This document shows, piece by piece, positions 17,397 through 26,008 of a DNA stretch of 48,150 nucleotides. A program made the translations under genes and the position numbers. The DNA is from Aquisalibacillus elongatus (GTDB lineage Bacteria > Bacillota > Bacilli > Bacillales > Alkalibacillaceae): assembly GCF_003843875.1 (NCBI RefSeq), contig NZ_RKRF01000001.1:1-48150 (forward strand), in the 5' to 3' direction. Positions within the stretch are counted from its first letter, which is position 1; every line of letters starts with the position of its first letter. Below the pieces are notes generated by a model. That model worked only from the letters and a program-made list of their open reading frames with translations, was not told where the DNA came from and searched no databases.

Positions 17397-17959
17397 AGAA
17401 CATTCCCTCCTAATTCGAACTTATTAATTTCTCCGGATAACTTCTTTTTACCTCGATATATGCGATTGTCCACGGACGTTATGGATAAATCTAAAGCTTG
17501 GGCAATCTCTTTTGAACTTTCATCAAAGTAATATTTACGAATTAAAATTTCTTTATCGATTGGCTTTAATTGATTGAGTAAATTTATTAAATCTTGATTA
17601 TTTTCCATTTCAACATATGAATCCTCAGGAGATTGGCTATGCGAATGGTTGATTTGTTCAACAGGAATATCTTGATTATTAGAAGCCTTTCTGTAAAAAT
17701 CGACAGCTTTAAACTTAGCAATGGCACAAATCCATTTCTCAAAATCAACCTTTTGCCCCTTAAACTTTTTAGAGTTGTTCCAAATAGATAAGAAAATATC
17801 ATTTATACATTCATCGAGTAACGATTGCTGGTTGATAGGAGAGAGTACTTTGTAGGTAATCCCTTTAATTAATGGAAGGTATTGATCCACAATGTACTCC
17901 AGAGCTTGTTCGTTTTGCTTTTTCAATTGTTTAATGAAATTCTTCTCAGTAATCTCCAT
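17393..17959 (-). CDS. ECF-type RNA polymerase sigma factor
   Basis: A 188-aa sigma-70 family protein of ECF type. Region 2 spans about 15-85 (EYIVDQYLPLIKG, LLDECINDIFLSIWNN, FEKWICAIAKFKAVDFYRK). Region 4 spans about 125-180 (LKPIDKEILIRKYYFDESSKEIAQAL, SVDNRIYRGKKKL), with a helix-turn-helix for the -35 element. Regions 1 and 3 are absent. The overlap with the DUF4179 gene indicates a sigma/anti-sigma pair. I could not identify an autoregulated promoter with confidence; a 14-bp palindrome lies 25 bp upstream. Confidence 0.9.
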   Translation of the reverse strand: MEITEKNFIKQLKKQNEQALEYIVDQYLPLIKGITYKVLSPINQQSLLDECINDIFLSIWNNSKKFKGQKVDFEKWICAIAKFKAVDFYRKASNNQDIPVEQINHSHSQSPEDSYVEMENNQDLINLLNQLKPIDKEILIRKYYFDESSKEIAQALDLSITSVDNRIYRGKKKLSGEINKFELGGNVL

Positions 17960-17983
17960 TTCTTCAAACCCCTTTTACAAAAA

Positions 17984-17997
17984 TTCCATGCATGGAA
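17984..17997. promoter_or_regulatory. Perfect 14-bp palindrome upstream of the ECF sigma gene
   Basis: TTCCATGCATGGAA, flanked by A/T runs, lies 25 bp upstream of the sigma-factor start. It may be an operator or a small hairpin in the leader; no known protein is assigned. Confidence 0.4.
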
Positions 17998-18125
17998 AAA
18001 GCGTTTCTTATCCTATATAACGAAGAATAAGTAAAAATCTCTCAAAAAATTTATCAGTATAATTTAATTGTACCAATTTTTTGAAATAAGTAAGGAAGAA
18101 ACTTAGGGAACGTAGAGAACAAAAA

Positions 18126-18157
18126 ATTAACCAACTAGCTAGAACTAGTTGGTTAAT
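18126..18157 (-). terminator. Terminator of the small membrane protein operon
   Basis: A perfect 13-bp stem (18126-18138 and 18145-18157) is followed on the minus strand by TTTTTT. Confidence 0.85.
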
Positions 18158-18170
18158 TTATTTCAAACAT

Positions 18171-18593
18171 TTATTCTAATGGCTCCCAATCATAACTTGA
18201 ACTTTGGATTATGTCATAAAGTTCATTGACCTGATCAACTTCATGGTGATACCCACCTGCAATTTGTAATCGGTTTTCTCCTAACATTATGAAATATGTC
18301 TCTGAATTGCTAGTTTTAATACCTATGGTGTAATCGAATTTTGGAGGGTTATTTACTTTTTGTAGTTGCATATCAGAGGGTTTAGTTATAATATCATGAA
18401 TCACCTGTTGGTCGTTAGTGCGGAATTGCTTGTTGTTTCGTATATCTTCAATCTCGATCTCTTGAATGTCGTCTTCATTTACTAGAGTTGATATTTCATT
18501 ACCATATGTCGTTTGATTTGCTTGATTGACAAAAATAAAAGTCGCTCCAATTAAGATGACGAGTATGATTAAGATTATCCACCTTTTTCTCAA
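18171..18593 (-). CDS. Hypothetical membrane-anchored protein
   Basis: A 140-aa protein I do not recognise. Residues 5-24 form a hydrophobic anchor or uncleaved signal (WIILIILVILIGATFIFV). The rest is a soluble, presumably extracellular, mixed alpha/beta domain rich in Asp, Glu, Asn and Gln. The TTG start is chosen because AAGGAAGGTG lies 8 nt upstream and overlaps the stop codon of the preceding 59-aa gene, so translation is likely coupled. It ends at a strong terminator. Confidence 0.75.
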   Translation of the reverse strand: MRKRWIILIILVILIGATFIFVNQANQTTYGNEISTLVNEDDIQEIEIEDIRNNKQFRTNDQQVIHDIITKPSDMQLQKVNNPPKFDYTIGIKTSNSETYFIMLGENRLQIAGGYHHEVDQVNELYDIIQSSSYDWEPLE

Positions 18594-18608
18594 TGCCGAA
18601 CACCTTCC

Positions 18609-18788
18609 TTAATAGTCAGTCCGATCTTTCAATAATAAATATAAGATAACAATTAAAATAATAAAGTTAGCTAATTGAAACATGCCAGATAGGTCGCTGT
18701 GTGAAAAGACCTGTTGGATTAACGGAACTTGATAGAGTAAAAATCCTAATATTAATGAACCTAAAACAATTAAAAATGTGTATAGCAT
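18609..18788 (-). CDS. Small two-helix membrane protein (59 aa)
   Basis: A 59-codon gene with an AAAGGGAG site 6 nt before ATG. The protein has two hydrophobic segments (about residues 3-22 and 38-53), separated by a short polar loop, and a charged tail ending KDRTDY. No family is recognised. It lies 15 bp upstream of the 140-aa membrane protein gene, and its stop codon is part of that gene's ribosome binding site. The two therefore form a coupled operon. Confidence 0.7.
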   Translation of the reverse strand: MLYTFLIVLGSLILGFLLYQVPLIQQVFSHSDLSGMFQLANFIILIVILYLLLKDRTDY

Positions 18789-18850
18789 AATGACTCCCTT
18801 TAATTAACATTTTTAGTCTATTTTATCACAAAATATTATGAATATTATAA

Positions 18851-18882
18851 AAAGCAGTTCAATCAGAGTTGAACTGCTTTTT
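18851..18882. terminator. Terminator after cadA
   Basis: A perfect 12-bp stem (18851-18862 and 18869-18880) with A and T runs on both sides, immediately downstream of cadA. It can act in both directions. Confidence 0.8.
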
Positions 18883-18884
18883 AG

Positions 18885-20984
18885 TTAATTATTTTCTTTA
18901 TTTTTAATAAGCCTTAGTGCATTCAGTGTTACAAGCAATGTCGCGCCCATATCTGCTAAGATAGCGATCCATAATGTTAGCCATCCCGGGATGACAAGTA
19001 AAAGGGCGAGGACTTTTAAGCCTAAGGCAAAGCCAATGTTTTGTTTAATAATGTTTAGGGTGCGGCGACTTAGACGAACGGTAAATGGTAGTTTGTTTAA
19101 GTCGTCTCCCATTAAGGCAATGTCTGCGGTTTCGAGTGCTGTGTCGGTACCAGCACTGCCCATGGCGATCCCGACATCAGCTGTTGCGAGGGCTGGTGCG
19201 TCATTGACGCCATCACCGACCATGGCAACCTTCCCGTATTTTTGACTGAGTTGTTTAATTTCAGTTTGTTTATCTTTTGGCAGCAATTGTGATAAATATT
19301 CTTTGATGCCAACTTGCTCAGAGATTGAGCGAGCTGTTTTCGCATTGTCACCTGTTAATAAGATGGAATGGTCCATGCCTAATTTGTGCAATTCGCCTAC
19401 CATATCCTTAGACATGTCACGAACTGCATCGGCAATGGCAATTAAGCCTATGATTTGATCATTTTCACTCATCAATACGACCGTGTGACCCTGTTCTTGT
19501 AACGCCTCTACTTCATGTTGCGTTGAAGGACCAAGATTAAACATGTCTGGACTCCCTATTTGATAGCGTGAGCCGTTAATCGTTCCGACGATGCCTTTGC
19601 CGGTTACAGATTGAAAATCCTTGACTTCATAAGAAGATAGGTCAAATTGTTCGGCATAATGAATGACTGCCTGAGCAAGCGGGTGCTGAGATTGTTGTTC
19701 AAGACTGCTCGCGATGGAAAACCATTCATGATCACTGAGCAGAGATAAGTTTTGATAACGTTGCACTACAGGTCTTCCTTGTGTAATCGTTCCTGTTTTA
19801 TCAAAGGCAATGGCATTAATATTGCCCAACGTTTCAAGGTAGGCGCCACCTTTGACTAACACACCATTTCGTGCAGCACTTCCGATAGCCGTCACGATTG
19901 CGACAGGTGTTGACACGACTAGGGCACAAGGACAGCCAACAACTAATACAGCTAAACCTTGATATAGCCAAACCTCAAAACTTGCACCCAATAATAATGG
20001 AGGCAAGGTTGCAACGCCTAGCGCCATTAGCATAATCAAAGGCGTATAATATTGTGCGAAACGGTCTACAAATTGTTGAGCAGGTGCCTTTTCGTTTTGA
20101 GCTTCTTCTACTAGGTGAATAATTTTAGCTAACGTAGTGTCCTTAACAAGTTTCGTGACTTTGATTTCTAGATAACCTTCTTCGTTTAACGTACCAGCGA
20201 AAACGTCATCGTTGATCGCTTTATAAACTGGAACAGACTCACCTGTAATGGCTGCCTGATTAATGGACGATTCACCCTTAGCGACAACACCGTCAACCGG
20301 AATTTTCTCACCTGGTTTAACAATCACGATATCGTTAACTTGAATATCATCGACGTGAACTTCTTGCTTTTCACCGTGACGCATAACAAATGCGGTTTTC
20401 GGCGCAATGCCCATCAATGATTTAATGGAGTTTCGGGCTTTATCCATACTATAAGACTCAAGGGCTTCACTAATCGCAAATAAGATCACAACAGCGGCAC
20501 CTTCAATCCATTCACCGATTAGTGCTGCACCAATAACTGCAATCGTCATCAGCGTTTTCATATCAAATCGTAATTTAATGGGGTTTTGAAAACCTGCTAT
20601 GAAGAGGCGGTGCCCTCCAATGACGATCGAGGCAATAAAAGAACCGATTGTCACAGGATGCTCTTCTCCAAGTTGGAAGAAAAGACCAATCCCTAGCGCT
20701 AATAAGATTAACGAGCCAACGACATTTCCGTTTTCTTTAACATAACCCCAAAGTGTTTTTCTCGGAGTTTCTTCAAATTCTTGGGTCACTTTTAAATTTT
20801 CAAACGAACCAGCACGTTCGAGCTCTTCAATTGTTGCTGAGCCTTCGACCGTGATTTTTGAAGCACCGAAATTAACGTCGGCATTTTTGACCGTCGAAAT
20901 TTCTTTAACATTGCTTTCGAATGTTTTCGCGCAGTTGGCACAAGACATGCCTTGAACGTAAAAACTTTGCTCTGTATCGGACAT
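18885..20984 (-). CDS. cadA: P1B-type heavy-metal ATPase (Cd/Zn/Pb efflux)
   Basis: A 699-aa P-type ATPase. An N-terminal HMA domain carries GMSCANC (residues 12-18). The actuator TGES is at 246-249, the metal-site CPC of the sixth helix at 350-352, the phosphorylation motif DKTGT at 394-398, and the hinge GDGVNDAPAL near residue 590. CPC with the linked CadC-type repressor argues for export of Cd(II), Zn(II) or Pb(II) rather than copper. The single HMA domain lacks an extra Cys- or His-rich tail. It starts 3 bp after cadC, with GGAGGAA inside the cadC end. Confidence 0.93.
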   Translation of the reverse strand: MSDTEQSFYVQGMSCANCAKTFESNVKEISTVKNADVNFGASKITVEGSATIEELERAGSFENLKVTQEFEETPRKTLWGYVKENGNVVGSLILLALGIGLFFQLGEEHPVTIGSFIASIVIGGHRLFIAGFQNPIKLRFDMKTLMTIAVIGAALIGEWIEGAAVVILFAISEALESYSMDKARNSIKSLMGIAPKTAFVMRHGEKQEVHVDDIQVNDIVIVKPGEKIPVDGVVAKGESSINQAAITGESVPVYKAINDDVFAGTLNEEGYLEIKVTKLVKDTTLAKIIHLVEEAQNEKAPAQQFVDRFAQYYTPLIMLMALGVATLPPLLLGASFEVWLYQGLAVLVVGCPCALVVSTPVAIVTAIGSAARNGVLVKGGAYLETLGNINAIAFDKTGTITQGRPVVQRYQNLSLLSDHEWFSIASSLEQQSQHPLAQAVIHYAEQFDLSSYEVKDFQSVTGKGIVGTINGSRYQIGSPDMFNLGPSTQHEVEALQEQGHTVVLMSENDQIIGLIAIADAVRDMSKDMVGELHKLGMDHSILLTGDNAKTARSISEQVGIKEYLSQLLPKDKQTEIKQLSQKYGKVAMVGDGVNDAPALATADVGIAMGSAGTDTALETADIALMGDDLNKLPFTVRLSRRTLNIIKQNIGFALGLKVLALLLVIPGWLTLWIAILADMGATLLVTLNALRLIKNKENN

Positions 20985-20987
20985 AGT

Positions 20988-21344
20988 TTATTCCTCCAGT
21001 TCCTCCTGGTGCTCGATTGCAACTTTAATTAAGTCATGGACGTGATGGTCATCGAGCGAATAATAAACGTTTTTGCCATCTTTTCTTATTTTGGCTAAAC
21101 CGTGTTTTTTTAACGTACGTAAATGATGAGAAGCGCTAGCAACTGATGTATCGGTGATCGCAGCTACATCACATACGCACAATTCTTCTTGTATCGTAAG
21201 GGAATGAGCGATTTTAATGCGTGTTTCATCGCTTAAAACTTTAAACAATTGACTAACCGATTTAATCGGAACTTCGTTAAGGGATGTATAGACATGTTGC
21301 AATTCCTCTTCCGTCACAGCGGACGTACAATTAGGAAGTTTCAT
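20988..21344 (-). CDS. cadC: ArsR/SmtB-family metal-responsive repressor
   Basis: A 118-aa winged-helix repressor. The alpha-3 metal-site motif ELCVCD (C56, C58) and the recognition helix SVASASHHLRTL are like CadC. An N-terminal C6 is present, but the second N-terminal Cys of staphylococcal CadC is missing. The alpha-5 zinc ligands look conserved (D99, H101, H112, E115). It is expected to repress its own operon and to release DNA on binding Cd, Zn or Pb. Two TCAAA-N6-TTTGA dyads lie upstream. Confidence 0.9.
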   Translation of the reverse strand: MKLPNCTSAVTEEELQHVYTSLNEVPIKSVSQLFKVLSDETRIKIAHSLTIQEELCVCDVAAITDTSVASASHHLRTLKKHGLAKIRKDGKNVYYSLDDHHVHDLIKVAIEHQEELEE

Positions 21345-21361
21345 TTTTTAACCTCTTTCAT

Positions 21362-21411
21362 TCAAATGTTCGTTTGAGTATATTATATTCAAATATATAT
21401 TTGAATGTCAA
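21362..21411 (-). promoter_or_regulatory. cadCA promoter with two CadC-type operators
   Basis: On the minus strand TTGACA (21406-21411) and TATAAT (21382-21387) are 18 bp apart. The 20-bp perfect palindrome ATTCAAATATATATTTGAAT (21387-21406) fills the spacer, and a second dyad TCAAA-N6-TTTGA lies at 21362-21377. The core resembles the staphylococcal cad operator, as I remember it. Confidence 0.8.
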
Positions 21412-21469
21412 TCATTTGATTACCCAATTTAATTCGATTAAAATTTTACAAATAGAAAGAGGTGACAAC

Positions 21470-21970
21470 ATGATTCGTGGAGGTAAACTAACGGATTTAG
21501 ATCAAATAGTTGATTTAGTTGAACGAGCTAAACAGAAAATGAAACAAGAAGGAAACGATCAGTGGGATGATACGTATCCGACAAAAGAGCATTATGAAGC
21601 GGATTTACATAATGGACAGTTATATGTCTTTGAGCAAGGTGGGAAAATTCATGGTGCAGCCTGTATAAGCGATGAAGGACACCATGAATATGATGAGATT
21701 CCTTGGAAAATTTCTAAAAAACCTTATCTTTGTATGAAACGCTTGGCTGTTGATCCAGACTCTCGTCATAAAGGTATAGGACTCGCTTTTTATCAATATG
21801 CAGATGAGTTGGCAAAACAAATAGGAGTACCCTCTCTAAGAACAGATACGAATGGATCCAATAAAGCTGCGCTACGTTTGTTTGAAAAAGCAGGTTATTC
21901 ATATGTCGCATCTGAGCCACACGGCTATTATAAAGAGCCTTTTGTGTATTATGAAAAGAATGTTGATTAG
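21470..21970 (+). CDS. GNAT family N-acetyltransferase
   Basis: A 166-aa GNAT protein. The acetyl-CoA pyrophosphate-binding segment is clear near residues 95-110 (MKRLAVDPDSRHKGIGLAFYQYA), followed by ALRLFEKAGY near 135-145, typical of motif B. The substrate is unknown. ATG 21470 is chosen because AGAGGTGA lies 7 nt upstream; the frame is open further upstream, but that part has no site and overlaps the cad operator region. It is divergent from cadC. Confidence 0.85.
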   Translation: MIRGGKLTDLDQIVDLVERAKQKMKQEGNDQWDDTYPTKEHYEADLHNGQLYVFEQGGKIHGAACISDEGHHEYDEIPWKISKKPYLCMKRLAVDPDSRHKGIGLAFYQYADELAKQIGVPSLRTDTNGSNKAALRLFEKAGYSYVASEPHGYYKEPFVYYEKNVD

Positions 21971-22028
21971 TGTTTAATAATTTCATTTAGTGCTTAATAC
22001 TATAAAATTACTGCTTAATACTGTTAAA

Positions 22029-22062
22029 AAAGGGTTGATCCAACTATTTGGATCAACCCTTT
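22029..22062. terminator. Bidirectional terminator
   Basis: A perfect 15-bp stem (22029-22043 and 22048-22062) with the loop CTAT between the convergent GNAT and oligopeptidase genes, with A and T tracts at the flanks. Confidence 0.85.
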
Positions 22063-22069
22063 GTCTTTA

Positions 22070-23851
22070 TTATTTCGTAAGTGATAAATATTCTTCTACA
22101 TCATTTTTACAAAGCTGGATTCCTTTTTCCCAGAATGATTCTTGCGTAATATCTTCACCTAAATGCTTCATTGCTAGATCTTCAACTGTCATGACAGCTG
22201 TATCTTGTAGTAAAGCAATGTATTTATTCTCATAGCTCGTTCCTTCTTCAAGTGCTTTCGCATAAATGCTTAATGAGAACAGGTAGCCGAATGTGTACGG
22301 GAAGTTATAGAACGGTACACCCGTAATATGGAAGTGTAGTTTATTCGACCAGTAGCTTGGGCTAGTTGTGTTAACCGTATCACGATAAGCCTCACGCTGT
22401 GCTTCGTCTGTTAACTCATTTAAGCGGCTTGCGGGTACAAATCCATTTTTACGTTCTTCATAAAAACGTGTCTCGAATAGGAAACGAGAATGAATGTTCA
22501 TAAAGAAAGCAACACTTCGTTGTAATTTGTCTTCAAGTAAAGCAACTTTTTCTTCATCTGAAGAAGCTTGCTTGACAGATGCATCTGCGACAATCATCTC
22601 TGCAAATGTCGACGCTGTCTCAGCAACGTTCATCGCATAACGACGGTTTAGCGGGTGAACATCTTTAAGCGCATACGAGTGAAACGCATGGCCAAGTTCG
22701 TGAGCTAATGTCGCAACGTTAGACATGGAGCCACTGTACGTCATAAAAATACGTGACTGCTGGTTTAATGGAAAACCAGTACAGAAACCACCTGGACGTT
22801 TACCAGGGCGATCTTCAGCTTCAATCCAGGCATCTTCAAAAGCCGTCTTTGCAAAGCTTGCCATTTTCGGACTGAATTTATCAAAATGCTTTAGAATAAA
22901 CTCAGCACCTTCATCGTAAGAAAGCTTTTTCTTATTTTTCTGTGTTGGTGCGGCTAAATCATACCACTCCAACTTATCTTTGCCTAAAAGTTCAGCTTTG
23001 CGGTTTAGATAGTTAACAAATGGATCTTTGTTTTTCGAAATCGCACCCCACATTGCATCAAGTGTTTCTTGTTTCATGCGGTTAATGGAAAGTGGTTCTT
23101 TTAACACATTGTCCCAACCGCGCTTTTTATAAACGTTTAAACGGAACCCTGCTAAGTGATTTAACGTTTTCGCAAATAGCGATTCTTTTTCTTTCCAAGC
23201 GGCTTCTAGTTTTTCGTAAGCTTCTTGACGCACGTTTGGGTCTTCGTGGGATAAAAGATTATTGGCTTGTCCAACCGATAACTCTTCACCATTAACGTTG
23301 ACAGTCATTTGACCCACAATCGTGTTGTACATCTGGCCCCAAGCATGATACCCATCAACAGATAATGCTGAAATGAGTGCTTCTTCATCTTCAGAAAGCT
23401 GTTCTTGAGCTTGTGTACGCCATTCGTTTAAGACGAATTCTACTTCAGCTAATCGATTATCTTTTAATAATTCGTTCCAAACGCTTTCTTCAGTTTGGGC
23501 TAGTTTTTGTTTCAAAACATTAAATGCAGAACCATATAGAGCACTTAATTCTGTAATTTCACTACGTAATGCGCTTGCTTTATGATCACTCATATCTTGA
23601 GCTTCTAAGCAGCTCACAAAGGCTCCTGCTTGTCCCATATGTTGAACAATGTCCGCTGTCTCATCTAATAGTTCAGCGACTTGGCCGACGTCTGATGCTG
23701 TCGTTGGTGTTTTGAAATTGGATGTACGTTCTGCGTATGTACGCACGCGTTCTTTCGTCTGATCTAAATGCTGACGAAATTCCGGTGACTCACTTCCACC
23801 TTTAAAAAAGACATTTAAATCCCATACGACTGGGTAAGTTGTTTGACTCAT
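22070..23851 (-). CDS. M3-family oligoendopeptidase (PepF-like)
   Basis: A 593-aa thimet-like zinc metallopeptidase that degrades short peptides in the cytoplasm. The zinc site HELGH is at residues 384-388 (context ATLAHELGHAFHSYAL), and the second zinc ligand region ETASTFAEM lies about 25 residues later. The N-terminal oligopeptidase F helical domain is present (PVVWDLNVFFKGG). The length fits the PepF/YusX group. The ATG follows GGAGGTCAACCT. It has its own promoter and terminator and so appears monocistronic. Confidence 0.92.
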   Translation of the reverse strand: MSQTTYPVVWDLNVFFKGGSESPEFRQHLDQTKERVRTYAERTSNFKTPTTASDVGQVAELLDETADIVQHMGQAGAFVSCLEAQDMSDHKASALRSEITELSALYGSAFNVLKQKLAQTEESVWNELLKDNRLAEVEFVLNEWRTQAQEQLSEDEEALISALSVDGYHAWGQMYNTIVGQMTVNVNGEELSVGQANNLLSHEDPNVRQEAYEKLEAAWKEKESLFAKTLNHLAGFRLNVYKKRGWDNVLKEPLSINRMKQETLDAMWGAISKNKDPFVNYLNRKAELLGKDKLEWYDLAAPTQKNKKKLSYDEGAEFILKHFDKFSPKMASFAKTAFEDAWIEAEDRPGKRPGGFCTGFPLNQQSRIFMTYSGSMSNVATLAHELGHAFHSYALKDVHPLNRRYAMNVAETASTFAEMIVADASVKQASSDEEKVALLEDKLQRSVAFFMNIHSRFLFETRFYEERKNGFVPASRLNELTDEAQREAYRDTVNTTSPSYWSNKLHFHITGVPFYNFPYTFGYLFSLSIYAKALEEGTSYENKYIALLQDTAVMTVEDLAMKHLGEDITQESFWEKGIQLCKNDVEEYLSLTK

Positions 23852-23900
23852 AGGTTGACCTCCTAATTAGCTTCAAAATTTTCATAAAATTATAACTCAT

Positions 23901-23929
23901 ATTATATCACATGAAATACTTCGGTTAAA
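23901..23929 (-). promoter_or_regulatory. SigA-type promoter of the oligopeptidase gene
   Basis: On the minus strand TTTAAC and TATAAT are separated by 17 bp, about 50 bp upstream of the start codon. Confidence 0.65.
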
Positions 23930-24100
23930 GAATATTTCGGAACTGGAAATAATTTAAAAAGAAGTCTTTAAATATGAAATTGTAGATTAAAATGAAGGGT
24001 TTTAAATTGATAGAATTTTTAAGTAACTAAAAAATTTATGTGGTAAAATAAGTTAAAGTGCGCACTCAAGAAGAAAATTAATAAGAGGAGAGGCAAATTA

Positions 24101-24346
24101 ATGACATTATGGGGATTGTTTCTAATTATTGCTGTCATTGTAATTGTTTTAAGTTTTTCTTTAAAGGGGATTTTATCAAAAAAAAGTAGCACTGAAATTA
24201 TGATCCTTGGACTTTTGTTTATTTTAACGGGTGGCATTTTATTAATTGAACCTAATCTACCTAAAAATACTATGATTATCTTAATTGAATTTGGCTTTGT
24301 TATTTTTGGCTTTTTCGTTGGTGCTTTAGGTTTCTTCAAAGATTAA
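24101..24346 (+). CDS. Small hydrophobic membrane protein (81 aa)
   Basis: An 81-aa protein with three hydrophobic segments (about residues 3-20, 33-50 and 58-77), joined by short charged loops. No family is recognised. ATG 24101 follows AGAGGAGAGG at good spacing, so I judge it real. A YwqG-like gene follows after 42 bp in the same direction with no terminator between, so the two may be co-transcribed. Confidence 0.7.
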   Translation: MTLWGLFLIIAVIVIVLSFSLKGILSKKSSTEIMILGLLFILTGGILLIEPNLPKNTMIILIEFGFVIFGFFVGALGFFKD

Positions 24347-24388
24347 AATTGTTTAGTAAATTAAATCACGTTAAGGTGGCGGTTAAAT

Positions 24389-25207
24389 ATGAGTGATACT
24401 CCAAAATTAACTTTACCGAAAGAATTAGAAATCTATCGAAGTCAAATTGAAAGCACGGTAAAACCTGTCGTTAAAATTTCTACATCAAAAATAAAAACGG
24501 ATATCTATCAAAGTAAGTTTGCAGGCTATCCATACTTACCCAAGACAATGGAACACCCAAAGGATGCTAGGGATAGACCTATGAAATTGTTAGCTCAGTT
24601 GAATTTTGAAGAAATTCCACTATTAGATAATATGCCCAAGGAAGGAATATTACAGTTCTTTATCTCAGCCGAAGACGATGTGATGGGTATTGAATTTGAT
24701 AATATGACAAATCAGAAAAATTTCAAAGTATTATTTCATGACAAGATAGAGAAAGATAAGTCATTATTAGTTTCTGACTTCTCATACTTGGATGACCTTG
24801 ATACTGAATACTTTCCGATGCAACACGAATTATCATTAATATTTAACATCGAATATGAACCAGTATCTATCGCAGATTTTAAAATTGATGAGTTGCTAGG
24901 TGATAGTGTGGATTTATCAGTTCAAGTGAGTGATGGTGAAGGTGAAAAAGAACTTTGGGAAGTTTATAACGATACATTCTTAGGGGATGGACATAAGGTT
25001 GGTGGATATCCTTATTTCACACAAAGTGACCCTAGGGATTATGAAAAAAGTTATGTTGGACAAGATATTTTATTACTCCAAATAGATAGTGACTTTGATA
25101 AAGGCATTATGTGGGGAGACAGTGGTATAGCTAACTTTTTTATCAAGAAAGAGGACTTACTAAACTTAAACTTTTCAAACGTGATCTATAATTGGGATTG
25201 CCATTAA
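24389..25207 (+). CDS. YwqG-family protein (DUF1963)
   Basis: A 272-aa cytoplasmic protein of the DUF1963/YwqG type. Typical pieces are SKFAGYPYLPKTMEHP near residues 48-63, MKLLAQLNFEEIP near 70-82, GILQFFISAEDD near 92-103, GGYPYFTQSDPR near 210-221 and the C-terminal GDSGIANFFIKKEDL. No catalytic function is established for the family, though such genes often sit near toxin or secretion loci. The ATG follows AAGGTGGCGG. Confidence 0.85.
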   Translation: MSDTPKLTLPKELEIYRSQIESTVKPVVKISTSKIKTDIYQSKFAGYPYLPKTMEHPKDARDRPMKLLAQLNFEEIPLLDNMPKEGILQFFISAEDDVMGIEFDNMTNQKNFKVLFHDKIEKDKSLLVSDFSYLDDLDTEYFPMQHELSLIFNIEYEPVSIADFKIDELLGDSVDLSVQVSDGEGEKELWEVYNDTFLGDGHKVGGYPYFTQSDPRDYEKSYVGQDILLLQIDSDFDKGIMWGDSGIANFFIKKEDLLNLNFSNVIYNWDCH

Positions 25208-25230
25208 CTTAATAAAGTTTTCCACTCAAA

Positions 25231-25257
25231 AAGGACTTAGAAAAAATCTAAGTCCTT
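25231..25257. terminator. Bidirectional terminator
   Basis: A perfect 11-bp stem (25231-25241 and 25247-25257) between convergent genes. The T-run is stronger on the minus strand. Confidence 0.75.
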
Positions 25258-25306
25258 ATCTAATTTGCTTTATATGAATTGCATTCAAAGGAACCTGTTA
25301 GTTCGA

Positions 25307-25996
25307 TTACATCGTTTTAAACTTAATTAAATTAAACTTAAATCGCGCTTCTAGGCCTTGGCCTGGTTTTACAAACAATTTGCCGTTCTCTAGTTGCCAT
25401 TGATTGTCTTCAGATTGCTTTAAATCATTTAGTTGATAAACATATTGTAGACGGTGGGCAAATGATTCCGGATCATCAGAATAAATTGTTACATGATTAA
25501 AATCACTTTTATTAATATCCTGTGAGTCAGTCGGAACATTGCCTGGACCGTCCCATTCTATTAAAAATGGTAGCGGCTCTTGATTAAACTCATACTTAGG
25601 AAAAAGCATTTTCCATTTTAAAACAGAACCATCTGGACGCGTGCGCTCACCAGGGAAAGGCCCAACATACTCAATACCTTGTTCGTCAAAATGCTTTTGG
25701 TATTGAGCGATATCATCTATACGTAATGCAAACTGAATCGGCCCTTCCAAACCTTGGTCATACGTATGGACAGTGTGCTGAATAAGAGGGTTATCAGATG
25801 CTCTTGCAGTATTGAGATTATAAATCCCTAACCATTCAACATACGCATTATTGTTATAAAAAGCTAAATGATTAAAGGTCCCCCAATGCTCGTGCTTACC
25901 ACCTGGCAATCCGACTTGCTTGTGAGAGGCAGAAAAAATCTCCTGGTGCCGCTTAGGGTCACTTGAGAAAATCACTAAATGATCAAAAGCAATCAT
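25307..25996 (-). CDS. VOC (glyoxalase-like) superfamily protein
   Basis: A 229-aa protein with two vicinal-oxygen-chelate repeats: the first about residues 1-150 (FDHLVIFSSDP, GTFNHLAFYNNNAYVEWLGIYN), the second shorter and degenerate from about 160 (FNHVTIYSDDPESFAHRL). It resembles the glyoxalase-like PF13468 group. The enzymatic activity is unknown. ATG 25996 is used because AAGGAGT lies 7 nt upstream; an in-frame GTG three codons earlier overlaps that site. It directly follows the luciferase-like gene (stop and site overlap), so the two probably form an operon. Confidence 0.82.
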   Translation of the reverse strand: MIAFDHLVIFSSDPKRHQEIFSASHKQVGLPGGKHEHWGTFNHLAFYNNNAYVEWLGIYNLNTARASDNPLIQHTVHTYDQGLEGPIQFALRIDDIAQYQKHFDEQGIEYVGPFPGERTRPDGSVLKWKMLFPKYEFNQEPLPFLIEWDGPGNVPTDSQDINKSDFNHVTIYSDDPESFAHRLQYVYQLNDLKQSEDNQWQLENGKLFVKPGQGLEARFKFNLIKFKTM

Positions 25997-26008
25997 CCAA
26001 AACACTCC

